Part shown: piece by piece, positions 1-5,416 of the stretch
Numbering within the stretch: position 1 is the stretch's first letter
Layout of the letters: each line of letters opens with the position of its first letter
NCBI GenBank assembly: GCA_964550025.1
Contig: CAZJYI010000347.1
Span: 1 to 5,416 of the forward strand
Direction: 5' to 3'
Source: CAZJYI01 sp964550025
GTDB lineage: Bacteria > Verrucomicrobiota > Kiritimatiellia > UBA8416 > CAYOBW01
DNA: 5,416 bases
Notes under the pieces: generated by a model
What the model saw: only the letters and a program-made list of their open reading frames with translations
Database searches by the model: none
Told to the model about the DNA's origin: nothing
Program-made: the position numbers and the translations under genes

Positions 1-1279
1 TGCTGATCTGGTTGTTCGATTCATTCGACTCGGTGATTGCGCCCGTCGTATCGGTCATGATCTTGAGGGTGTGCGTCCCCGCGCTGAGCGTACCGATGTC
101 CTTGGACGCCGTGGTGTAGTAGTTGACCTTCAGCCCTTCGGTGTGCCATGTCTGTTTGACGGCCCCGTCGACGTAGAGCTTCGTGTAGAACCGAGGGGTG
201 GCGTCCATGCTACCCTGGTTCTTGACCCTCCATGTCACTGTGATCGAATCGCCGTTCCTTGGGCTGGACGGAGTGTACGAGATGTAGTACGCCTCCAAAT
301 CCGGCGTGCCGGTCACGAGTGGTTCCGTCGAGCTTCTGACTCGCTCCTCCTCGTCGAGAGGGCGCGCGAGCGCCGGGACCTCAGCCGTATTGTCTGCGTC
401 CGGTGGCCGTTGCGGAAGGGGCATCGAAACGGCAGGGATCGCGGCCTCGGGATCAGCGGACAAAGGCGCGGTGTCAGAATCCGCCGCGATCGGTGCCGTC
501 CGGGCCCGGGCCTCTCCCGAGAACGTCGCGGGAACCGTATCCTCTGCTGCCTCCAGAGGCCAGGGCAGGGCCGGAGTCTCTTGCTGGTCGCCGGCTGCCA
601 CTGTCTCCGGTTCAAGGGGCAGAGGCGCACTGACGGAAGCGGCTGCTCCCGCGTAATCAGACGGCAGTGGTATGTCGGTCAGCTCAGGAGCCAGAACTGT
701 GCTCGGGAGAGTGTTGGTTGCTGCTTCGGTCCCGGCCACGTCTTCCCGGACAAAGGGAGCCGAGACGGTCAGGACGTCACCGGTTGCTCCCTGCGCCAGA
801 ATGCCGGGTTGTGGGGGAAGCGGCCGGCCCTCGGCCTGGATCTCACCCGTGTCATCAGCCGTGGCGTGACTCGGTGCTTCCGGCACCGGGGCCACCTTCG
901 ACGGTTTGCTCCCCGCGATCTCCTGCTTCTGAGCCGAAGCGGCCGCTCTTGCCGGCCCCGTTCCCTCTGTTCCCGGCGTGTCAACCTGCGCGATCTGAAT
1001 CCCGCTGTCGTTCTCCCGATCGTTGCCCGCCGGCAACTCGCACATCAGTTTTCGAGTGCCGTCGGGTCTGACTTCGTAGATGTTCTGCCCTCCGTCCTCC
1101 CTGTCGGCGACGAAGATCGTCATTTCACCGACTGTGCGCCCGGGGGGCGGGGCCTCCTCATGCGCCACTTCCGTCTTCTTCTCGCTACTGCCGGCGAACA
1201 CGGATGCCGGGATCAGCATGTTGGCGATGCAGAAGAGACTCGCAGCGACATTCAACGGTCTTCCGGCTCGATTCCTCAT
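1..1279 (-). CDS. Secreted CARDB-domain protein with disordered Pro/Ala linker (partial, C-terminus beyond window)
   Basis: Open from an ATG at 1279 through the left edge (426 codons, no stop), so the C-terminus is missing. The start is set by an AGGAG 6 nt upstream. Residues 1-29 form a Sec signal peptide: basic RNRAGR, then a hydrophobic core, with likely cleavage after VFA. Residues 53-80 (TIFVADREDGGQNIYEVRPD) resemble one blade of a TolB/PD40 beta-propeller. Residues about 95-325 are rich in Pro, Ala, Glu and Thr and look disordered, with repeated PLP-type motifs. Residues 326-426 match the CARDB adhesion-type fold: PDLEAYYISYTP at its start, ITVTWRVKNQG, then TESNESNNQI near its end. 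CARDB domains are extracellular Ig-like modules, often in adhesins or next to enzyme domains, so the missing part may hold more domains. The gene lies 81 nt downstream of the LamG lipoprotein gene on the same strand. The domain call is firm; the molecular role is unknown. Confidence 0.87.
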   Translation of the reverse strand, partial: MRNRAGRPLNVAASLFCIANMLIPASVFAGSSEKKTEVAHEEAPPPGRTVGEMTIFVADREDGGQNIYEVRPDGTRKLMCELPAGNDRENDSGIQIAQVDTPGTEGTGPARAAASAQKQEIAGSKPSKVAPVPEAPSHATADDTGEIQAEGRPLPPQPGILAQGATGDVLTVSAPFVREDVAGTEAATNTLPSTVLAPELTDIPLPSDYAGAAASVSAPLPLEPETVAAGDQQETPALPWPLEAAEDTVPATFSGEARARTAPIAADSDTAPLSADPEAAIPAVSMPLPQRPPDADNTAEVPALARPLDEEERVRSSTEPLVTGTPDLEAYYISYTPSSPRNGDSITVTWRVKNQGSMDATPRFYTKLYVDGAVKQTWHTEGLKVNYYTTASKDIGTLSAGTHTLKIMTDTTGAITESNESNNQIS

Positions 1280-1285
1280 CTCTCA

Positions 1286-1290
1286 CTCCT
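1286..1290 (-). promoter_or_regulatory. Ribosome binding site for the CARDB gene
   Basis: Minus-strand AGGAG lies 6 nt before the ATG at 1279. It fixes the start and matches the beginning of a good signal peptide. The 8 nt at 1292-1299, almost touching this site, can pair with an upstream segment (see the leader hairpins). Confidence 0.8.
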
Positions 1291-1291
1291 A

Positions 1292-1348
1292 AAGCACGAC
1301 TTCCCGTTCTGAATACGCGGATGCTGCCGTCGAAGCACCTCGTGCTTC
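1292..1348 (-). promoter_or_regulatory. Two overlapping hairpins in the leader of the CARDB gene
   Basis: The 81-nt spacer 1280-1360 holds a perfect 7-bp stem, 1332-1338 with 1342-1348, and a 3-nt loop. The same minus-strand bases AAGCACGA (1340-1347) also pair perfectly over 8 bp with TCGTGCTT (1292-1299), which ends 1 nt before the ribosome site. The two structures exclude each other. There is no U tract, so this is not a classical terminator. A regulatory role is inference; the inverted repeats are seen directly. Confidence 0.4.
1313..1322. promoter_or_regulatory. ATNCGCGNAT word upstream of the CARDB gene (candidate operator)
   Basis: ATACGCGGAT on the plus strand, ending 34 nt upstream of the start at 1279. 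The same 10-mer in reverse orientation lies at 2659-2668, 33 nt upstream of the LamG start. The core CGCG and the AT ends are palindromic. Function is inference. Confidence 0.35.
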
Positions 1349-1360
1349 ACGGCTGAACTG

Positions 1361-2626
1361 TCACTCCTGGGGCGAACCCGCCATAGAAACCGTGACGACG
1401 AAGAAGGACGGGGCCGGCGCTTCCTTCTTGGGCACGAAAATCTGCATACGACCGTCCTTCGCGCAGTGAACGGCATTCCCTGCTTTGGCCCACGCGTTGC
1501 GGTCTACGGACGGTCCCGGGGCAACCCACGCCTGGTAGGTCCTCCCGCGTACGCCGTTGCAGGTCAAGACGGCAAACGTCTCAGCGCTGCCTCTTCGGCC
1601 CAGAATCTGCATGCCGATGCCATCAACACCGAATACCGATGTCTTATCGTTGGGATCCGTCCCGCTGATGTACTCCGATCGATTGTCGTAACCGTCGCTG
1701 TCGAGATCGGCCCGCGGGTCCCCGGCCAGCCGGTCGCCGAAATACCTGAACGCCCATTCGTCGGGAATCCCGTCATTGTTGTCATCCGCGTCGTCTCCGT
1801 CCATGATGCCGTCCTTGTCGTGGTCAGGAACCTGCGCATAGAGCTCCTGCACGTCCGTCAGACCAAACGGTCGTGACCATATCTTCACCTCGTCGATGCT
1901 GCCTGCGAGTACGCGGGAGCCGTCGGAAGGATAGACGTCGCCAATCAGGATGGGCAGGTTCCCGCTGTTTGGGGCGCTCAGTTTGCCGGCGGCTTGCCGT
2001 TCGCCATTCACGTAGAGCACAACGCTACCGTCCTTATTCCACTCCCCGCAGATGTGGAACCACAGCCCGCGTGTGATCGTGCTCACCGACACGATCTGCA
2101 GCGGAGTGCCGGTTCCGGTCGTGCGCAGGAGAACTTTGCCTCTCTGGTCGAGACCGAGCATCCACTCCGACACGTTCGGTCTGTTCGGATCATATTTCCC
2201 GATGATGCCCGCGTACCCCTGGGCCGCACCGGGATACGCATCACAGCGCATCCACAGAGAAACGGCCAGGTTGGCGATGACGGAAACCGAGAGCTGACTA
2301 CTGCTCGCCGCCGAGACCATCGCGGGCCCACGAGCCGGGGGCGGCTGGTCGTCCTCCGCCGCATCCCCGCCGCGGTACACCAGTTCCGGGGCAGCCTGCT
2401 TGGGCGAACGGCGTCCGAAAAGACGCTCCCACAAACCTGGCCGCGACCCGCGCAGATGCTTGATCTGCGACGCAACCATGTCCTCGGACATCCCTGGCGG
2501 GAAGATCGGATCCGTCGGTTTCGGTTCGTAGGCCATTCGCGTTGTGCCGCAGCCGGTCAGCAGCACAACGGCCACCATCGTGTGGGCGGCTAGGAACGAG
2601 CGGATCGGTTGCCTTCCGTACTTCAC
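1361..2626 (-). CDS. LamG-domain lipoprotein with Asp-rich calcium-type repeats
   Basis: 421 aa from a GTG start at 2626, chosen because AGGAGG sits 5 nt upstream and the product then begins with a lipoprotein signal: MKYGRQPIRS, hydrophobic VAVVLL, and lipobox LTGC with Cys26 as lipidation site. The mature protein would therefore be anchored to a membrane outside the cytoplasm. Residues about 112-263 form a LamG/concanavalin A-like jelly roll: NLAVSLWMRCD, GLWFHICGEW, VVLYVNGER and the hallmark AGSIDEVKIWSRPF near its end. Residues 268-291 (DHDKDGIMDGDDADDNNDG) and 307-327 (DLDSDGYDNRSEYISGTDP) are calcium-binding-type stretches like thrombospondin type 3 repeats, common in this protein style. 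The last ~80 residues (GRTYQAWVAPGP, then a Trp and a terminal FFVVTVS) resemble the small C-terminal beta domain often following such repeats in PVC-type secreted proteins. It probably binds glycans or proteins at the surface; the ligand is unknown. An in-frame upstream GTG at 2737 is the alternative start. Confidence 0.87.
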   Translation of the reverse strand: MKYGRQPIRSFLAAHTMVAVVLLTGCGTTRMAYEPKPTDPIFPPGMSEDMVASQIKHLRGSRPGLWERLFGRRSPKQAAPELVYRGGDAAEDDQPPPARGPAMVSAASSSQLSVSVIANLAVSLWMRCDAYPGAAQGYAGIIGKYDPNRPNVSEWMLGLDQRGKVLLRTTGTGTPLQIVSVSTITRGLWFHICGEWNKDGSVVLYVNGERQAAGKLSAPNSGNLPILIGDVYPSDGSRVLAGSIDEVKIWSRPFGLTDVQELYAQVPDHDKDGIMDGDDADDNNDGIPDEWAFRYFGDRLAGDPRADLDSDGYDNRSEYISGTDPNDKTSVFGVDGIGMQILGRRGSAETFAVLTCNGVRGRTYQAWVAPGPSVDRNAWAKAGNAVHCAKDGRMQIFVPKKEAPAPSFFVVTVSMAGSPQE

Positions 2627-2631
2627 CTGGA

Positions 2632-2637
2632 CCTCCT
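2632..2637 (-). promoter_or_regulatory. Strong ribosome binding site deciding the LamG gene start
   Basis: Minus-strand AGGAGG within GAGAGGAGGTCCAG lies 5 nt before the GTG at 2626. Two upstream in-frame starts exist: ATG at 2650, and GTG at 2737 with a GGAGG 4 nt before it. Both would put a charged extension ahead of the lipobox signal, so 2626 is preferred. Confidence 0.78.
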
Positions 2638-2658
2638 CTCGTTTGACCATCCGCCCAT

Positions 2659-2668
2659 ATCCGCGTAT
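2659..2668. promoter_or_regulatory. ATNCGCGNAT word upstream of the LamG gene (candidate operator)
   Basis: ATCCGCGTAT on the plus strand, the exact reverse complement of the word at 1313-1322 and at nearly the same distance from its gene start. I saw no copy upstream of the HEAT gene, where the G run sits instead. Confidence 0.35.
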
Positions 2669-2793
2669 CCCGGCGGGTGTCTTCGCCCTCACAGTGATGA
2701 GAAATGAAGCGGCCCCGAGATTGCCCCTCCGGGGCACCCTTCCTCCATTGTGCCTTACGCTGTCATGAATCGGCCAGCATGTCCAGGGCTATT

Positions 2794-2809
2794 GACGCTC
2801 GGACGCTCG
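2794..2809. repeat. Tandem 8-bp direct repeat in intergenic DNA
   Basis: GACGCTCG occurs twice head to tail on the plus strand (CGAGCGTC on the coding strand of the genes). It is noncoding and about 170 nt upstream of the LamG start. It may be an operator half-site pair or a chance duplication. Confidence 0.4.
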
Positions 2810-2860
2810 GCCCAGATGGCGATGGGGCGTCCTGCCGTTGCGCTGGCACGGCTCCTGTGT

Positions 2861-3988
2861 TCACAGATCACGGTGCGGCACGTCTTCTTCGCCTTTGTCA
2901 TGGAGCGAGGTCAGTCCGAACTCGTGCCCGGCGGGGTCGATTCTGCTCAAGGCCGTGGCGGCCGCGTACTTCACCGCCGGGTTGCTGCTGGCCTGGAATA
3001 GCTGGATCATGCGCCCGATGCTCTCCTTGTTGTCGACCGCGCCGAGAGACTGGACGAGGAGACATGTGAGATTGGTTTGGCCTGAACCCTCGATAGCCAT
3101 AGCCAGGGAATCGACGGCGTCTTGCTCGCCCATACTCCCCAGCGCTATGGCAGCAAAGTCACGGCAATCCGGGTCGGGATCTTCCCAGGCGATCATGGCC
3201 AGAACAGGGATGGCAGACGTGTTGCTCATTCCGGCCATCGTCTGTAGCAGATGGCGCCGGTGGTCCGCGTCGACATCGTCGGAATGGACCGTGTCGACAA
3301 TGAGCTGGGCGGCCGCCTCGTCCGCTATCCGCCCCAGTGCGTCGCTGATGTGCATCTGCAACCGGGGATGATCGACTGTTTCGCCAAGCACAGCAATCAG
3401 CGTCGGGGCCGCGGCCGAGTCTTCCAGCAACTGCAACGTACGCGCCAACCGATCCCGCACGTCCGGCGACGCTTCAGCAAGGAGTTGCTCCAGGAGGACG
3501 CGGACGGCCTCCGGGCTCCCGTTTGCGGCCAATGCTCTGGCGGCGAGCTCGCGTTCGGCCACGGGTGCATCCGATTGAATGATGGCGTGAAGAGCCTCCA
3601 GCGCGGCGTTGCCCCGCGCGGCAATCAGGCTGACGAGCTGCTCCGTGCTCTCGGACATACCCTCCGTTGCCGCGAGTTGACGAAGGTCCCCAATCAGGGA
3701 GTCAAGGCTCTCTTCGGGCGGCTCAACGGCTTTGAGCGCTGTTTCGGGGACGGACTCCTCAACCGGTATGGGCGCGGGGCGGTCGGAAGAGACCGGTGCC
3801 GCCGACTTTTTGTTCGGGATCGGGATCTCGGCCTGTTCAACATTCAAAGACACGGCTGGACTCGCATCAGGCTCACACTTTGCGGCGGGTTCGGACATGC
3901 GATCAACGCCAAGCAGTATCGCCCCCAGCAATACCAAGCCGATGCCGCCACCCCCAATCGCGTGCTGTATCTTGATTGTCCTCTTCAT
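2861..3988 (-). CDS. Membrane-anchored HEAT-repeat protein
   Basis: 375 aa from an ATG at 3988, with AGGAGA 8 nt upstream. The N-terminus is short and basic (MKRTIKIQH), followed by one hydrophobic segment at about residues 11-28 (Gly-rich, then LVLLGAILLGV). It lacks a clear cleavage site, so it probably acts as a signal anchor with the rest outside the cytoplasm. Residues 30-92 are a Pro/Ala/Glu-rich linker. Residues about 115-354 form roughly seven HEAT-type alpha-helical repeats of about 33 aa, each ending like ARALAANGSPEAV, ALGRIADEAAA, ALGSMGEQDAV or ALSRIDP. HEAT solenoids are protein-interaction scaffolds; no catalytic motif is seen. It follows the PPC/peptidase gene by 72 nt and precedes the LamG lipoprotein gene by 234 nt, which suits a scaffold for envelope proteins, but no partner can be named. 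The family call is confident. Confidence 0.9.
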   Translation of the reverse strand: MKRTIKIQHAIGGGGIGLVLLGAILLGVDRMSEPAAKCEPDASPAVSLNVEQAEIPIPNKKSAAPVSSDRPAPIPVEESVPETALKAVEPPEESLDSLIGDLRQLAATEGMSESTEQLVSLIAARGNAALEALHAIIQSDAPVAERELAARALAANGSPEAVRVLLEQLLAEASPDVRDRLARTLQLLEDSAAAPTLIAVLGETVDHPRLQMHISDALGRIADEAAAQLIVDTVHSDDVDADHRRHLLQTMAGMSNTSAIPVLAMIAWEDPDPDCRDFAAIALGSMGEQDAVDSLAMAIEGSGQTNLTCLLVQSLGAVDNKESIGRMIQLFQASSNPAVKYAAATALSRIDPAGHEFGLTSLHDKGEEDVPHRDL

Positions 3989-3996
3989 TCACCCAC

Positions 3997-4002
3997 TCTC
4001 CT
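3997..4002 (-). promoter_or_regulatory. Ribosome binding site for the HEAT gene
   Basis: Minus-strand AGGAGA lies 8 nt before the ATG at 3988, at a normal spacing that supports this start. Confidence 0.75.
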
Positions 4003-4012
4003 TTCTTTCCAG

Positions 4013-4044
4013 GTGCCCGGGGGGGGGGGGCCGCCGCCCCCCAC
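4013..4044 (-). repeat. 12-nt G/C homopolymer with GC hairpin in the HEAT gene leader
   Basis: Plus strand has twelve G at 4019-4030, then CCGCCG and six C at 4037-4042. On the minus-strand transcript this gives a six-pair G:C stem with a 6-nt loop, which can slide along the C run, lying 16 nt or so after the stop of the peptidase gene and about 16 nt before the HEAT ribosome site. No U tract follows, so it is not a standard intrinsic terminator. Long G/C runs are prone to slippage in cells and to error in sequencing, so the exact length is uncertain. Confidence 0.6.
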
Positions 4045-4060
4045 GACCGGAGGTTGCGTG

Positions 4061-5049
4061 CTACTGAAGCACTATCCAACGCGTGTATCCCGAGTATGAG
4101 ATCGAGTTCGAGTCCGATGACTTGTTGAACTCGATCCGGCGGTCTGCAGAACCAGGATGATTCGGATCATAGACGTACACCTGAACGGTGTCGCCGTTCT
4201 CCACGATCTTCCTGGCGAGGACGGCGTGTCGGCCTGATGTCCCACGGTAGAGCCCCAGTACAACAGGGTTACCCGTGGCGGCCACCCTCTGCTTCAGAGA
4301 GCGGTAGGTCGTGCCGTTGGACACCCAGTCCGTGAACGTCAGGAGTGCCGGGGCCAGGTTCTGCACGGAGCTCCTCCACTGCTCAAGCCCGGCGATATAC
4401 GGGCAGACGCCAGCTTGGCAGACCGTGCTCAGACGGAGTCCGTGCGGATGCAGCGGGCGCGCGACCGTGGCATACCAGAACCTCGCGAAGGAACTCATTC
4501 CCAGGCAGATGCCTGAGGGGTTGTCGAGCGTCCAGTCGAGTATGGCATTCGCCCATGTTCTCCTGATCACGTCGCCATCGTTTCTGAAGGAGAAGCCGTC
4601 CAGCGCTACGTCAAACCCGGTGTCCATCGAGTTGGCATAGCTGGCGGTCAGCTTCAGTCCCGAGTAGGCACGATAGCCCCGGAGCATGATGTACCAGGTT
4701 CCGGCAGCCGGACTCTTGATCGTGATCTTCTCGTTGTTGGTCCATCCAGAGGAACGACCATTGTAGCTACTTGTGGTCGGGCGAGACCCGGGCTTCACGT
4801 ACAGGTCGCAGTCGCCCGAGCCACCAGACGTCGTGACCACCAGTTGCATCTGCCCCGAGGGCACGGTGATCTTGAAGTACTGCAGGCTGCCCGTGGCCCC
4901 GGAGAGCCCGTTGACCGGCACGTTGTTCCGCAGAACCCGCTCCGAGGGCGAATCAACGATCGTGACCGGCCTCGAACTGCTGCGCCGTACGCCGGCGTAG
5001 CTGTAGCTGGCGGTCACCACCAGGCTGCGGTTGCCGCTGACCGAGCGGG
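4061..5049 (-). CDS. PPC-repeat protein with C-terminal cysteine-peptidase-like domain (3' part)
   Basis: The frame is open from the gap edge at 5049 to a TAG at 4061 (329 codons from 5047). A GTG at 5020 is only an internal Val inside a repeat; the true start lies beyond the window. The first residues (RSVSGNRSLVVTASY) are the tail of one PPC domain. A complete PPC domain follows, from about PVTIVDSPSERVLRN to GLKLTASYA, with the hallmarks LQYFKITVPSG, SGDCDLYVK and PAAGTWYIMLRGY. PPC domains are secreted beta-sandwich modules commonly attached to exported peptidases. The last ~180 residues contain SGICLGMSSF (Cys codon 4505-4507), GRHAVLARKI (His codon 4226-4228) and VYVYDPNHPG, in the order of the Cys-His-Asp/Asn centre of papain/C39-like enzymes. 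The peptidase call is inference from these motifs; it could also be an inactive or non-peptidase relative. It is exported by analogy; no signal peptide is visible. The HEAT gene starts 72 nt downstream. Confidence 0.78.
4783..5049 (-). repeat. PPC repeat, copy next to the gap on the left
   Basis: This 267-nt stretch aligns without indels to 5150-5416, with 27 differences by my count (about 90% identity). Nineteen differences fall in 4783-4853 and only eight in the remaining 196 nt. The last 55 nt before the gap (4995-5049) are identical to 5362-5416. Confidence 0.9.
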
Positions 5050-5149
5050 NNNNNNNNNNNNNNNNNNNNNNNNNNNNNNNNNNNNNNNNNNNNNNNNNNN
5101 NNNNNNNNNNNNNNNNNNNNNNNNNNNNNNNNNNNNNNNNNNNNNNNNN
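5050..5149. other. Assembly gap, 100 N
   Basis: Exactly 100 N, the usual placeholder for a gap of unknown size. It sits inside a PPC repeat. The flanking frames disagree with a 100-nt gap; a true length divisible by 3 would restore one frame. If only the missing part of one unit is absent, comparison with the complete PPC copy predicts about 37 codons (about 111 nt), but whole extra units could also be missing. Confidence 0.95.
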
Positions 5150-5416
5150 GGGAGCCGCGCTTCACATACAAGTCGCAGTCACCCGATCCTCCCGAAGTCG
5201 TAAAGACCAGCCTGCTCTGTCCCGAGGGCACGGCGATCTTGAAGTACTGCAGGCTGCCCGCGGCCCCGGAGAGTCCGGTGACCGGCACGTTGTTCCGCAG
5301 AACTCGCTCCGAGGGCGAATCAACGATCGTGACCGGCCTCGAACTGGTGCGCCGTACACCCGCGTAGCTGTAGCTGGCGGTCACCACCAGGCTGCGGTTG
5401 CCGCTGACCGAGCGGG
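5150..5416 (-). CDS. Upstream PPC repeat fragment of the same gene (partial at both ends)
   Basis: Open across the whole segment in the frame giving RSVSGNRSLVVTASYSYAG, then PVTIVDSPSERVLRNNVPVT, LQYFKIAVPSG and SGDCDLYVKRGS at the gap. It holds the tail of one PPC domain at the right edge and the first half of the next, which would be completed inside the gap. It is almost surely part of the same protein as 4061-5049, because the repeats are about 90% identical and on the same strand. Its differences from the other copy in the conserved 3' part are mild (Ser/Thr, Asn/Thr and two Thr/Ala). No start or signal peptide is present, so the N-terminus lies beyond the window. Confidence 0.85.
5150..5416 (-). 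repeat. PPC repeat, copy right of the gap
   Basis: Matches 4783-5049 without indels. Both copies stop at the same base of the unit, at the gap and at the window end respectively, which suggests that position 5416 is also a contig edge. Confidence 0.88.

Larger units (their letters stand above)
2627..2860. other. 234-bp intergenic region between HEAT and LamG genes
   Basis: No convincing gene is seen here. It holds the LamG ribosome site, an ATNCGCGNAT word (2659-2668), a 6-bp GC hairpin with 3-nt loop (2722-2727 with 2731-2736), and a tandem 8-bp direct repeat GACGCTCG (2794-2801 and 2802-2809). It is the longest spacer in the window and so the best place for an internal promoter on the minus strand, but I could not find a well-spaced -35/-10 pair. 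Confidence 0.5.

Noticed and set aside
71..1312. 413-codon plus-strand open frame opposite the CARDB gene
   Set aside because: Rich in Arg, Cys and Gly with no domain-like pattern, while the minus strand encodes a signal peptide, CARDB motifs and a good ribosome site. It is an antisense shadow in GC-rich DNA.
2722..2736. GC hairpin as terminator of the HEAT gene
   Set aside because: The stem is only 6 bp and no T-rich tract follows on either strand; it also lies about 125 nt past the stop.
2627..2737. N-terminal extension of the LamG lipoprotein from GTG at 2737
   Set aside because: A modest GGAGG precedes it, but the extension would bury the lipobox signal at residue 63; the GTG at 2626 has a stronger site and a normal signal length.
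2855..2866. CTGTG-TT-CACAG inverted repeat overlapping the HEAT stop codon
   Set aside because: Five-base arms are expected by chance, and there is no second copy or T tract.
3251..4099. 282-codon plus-strand open frame opposite the HEAT gene
   Set aside because: The opposite strand encodes regular HEAT repeats with a ribosome site; this frame has no recognisable pattern and runs through the intergenic G run.
4061..5020. GTG at 5020 as the gene start
   Set aside because: It is the Val codon inside a repeated PPC tail; the identical codon recurs at 5387, the frame stays open upstream to the gap, and no signal peptide follows.
4953..5387. Frameshift in the PPC gene across 5049-5150
   Set aside because: The frame change arises only from treating the 100 N as real length. 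Both sides are open in the PPC frame, so it is an assembly artefact, not a mutation.
1..5416. tRNA, rRNA, CRISPR array, insertion sequence or phage genes
   Set aside because: I looked on both strands and saw no cloverleaf-like gene, spaced short repeats, transposase motifs or terminal inverted repeats.

Overview
The window is a GC-rich bacterial scaffold piece, most likely metagenome-assembled because it carries a gap of exactly 100 N. All supportable genes lie on the minus strand, and all encode proteins with export or membrane-anchoring features. The mix of modules (PPC repeats, a LamG domain followed by a calcium-type Asp/Gly-rich DxDxDG stretch, CARDB, extracellular HEAT repeats) is typical of the large secretomes of Planctomycetota, Verrucomicrobiota, Lentisphaerota and related candidate phyla. 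That placement is inferred from style only; the window has no phylogenetic marker gene.

In transcription order (right to left): (1) 5416-4061 is the 3' part of one large gene encoding tandem PPC (bacterial pre-peptidase C-terminal) domains, interrupted by the gap at 5050-5149, and ending in a domain with a papain/C39-like Cys...His...Asp/Asn arrangement. (2) 3988-2861 encodes a single-pass membrane-anchored HEAT-repeat protein. (3) 2626-1361 encodes a lipoprotein with a LamG/concanavalin-like domain, an Asp-rich calcium-binding-type region and a C-terminal beta domain. (4) 1279 to beyond position 1 encodes a secreted protein with one TolB/PD40-like blade motif, a long Pro/Ala/Glu-rich linker and a CARDB domain; it runs off the left edge.

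Spacings are 72, 234 and 81 nt. No convincing intrinsic terminator separates the genes, so co-transcription is possible but not shown. Each of the three visible starts has a clear Shine-Dalgarno sequence. The GTG start at 2626 is chosen over a longer frame because it has the best ribosome site and gives a proper lipoprotein signal.

Points worth a second look are the collapsed PPC repeat array (its two ends share an exact 55-nt sequence), the peptidase-like domain, a 12-nt G run in the leader of the HEAT gene, a shared ATNCGCGNAT word 33-34 nt upstream of two starts, a pair of mutually exclusive hairpins before the CARDB gene, and a degenerate internal duplication in the CARDB protein linker. 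A working idea is that the four proteins form a cell-surface adhesion/processing module. No named system was recognised, and the joint function is inference only.
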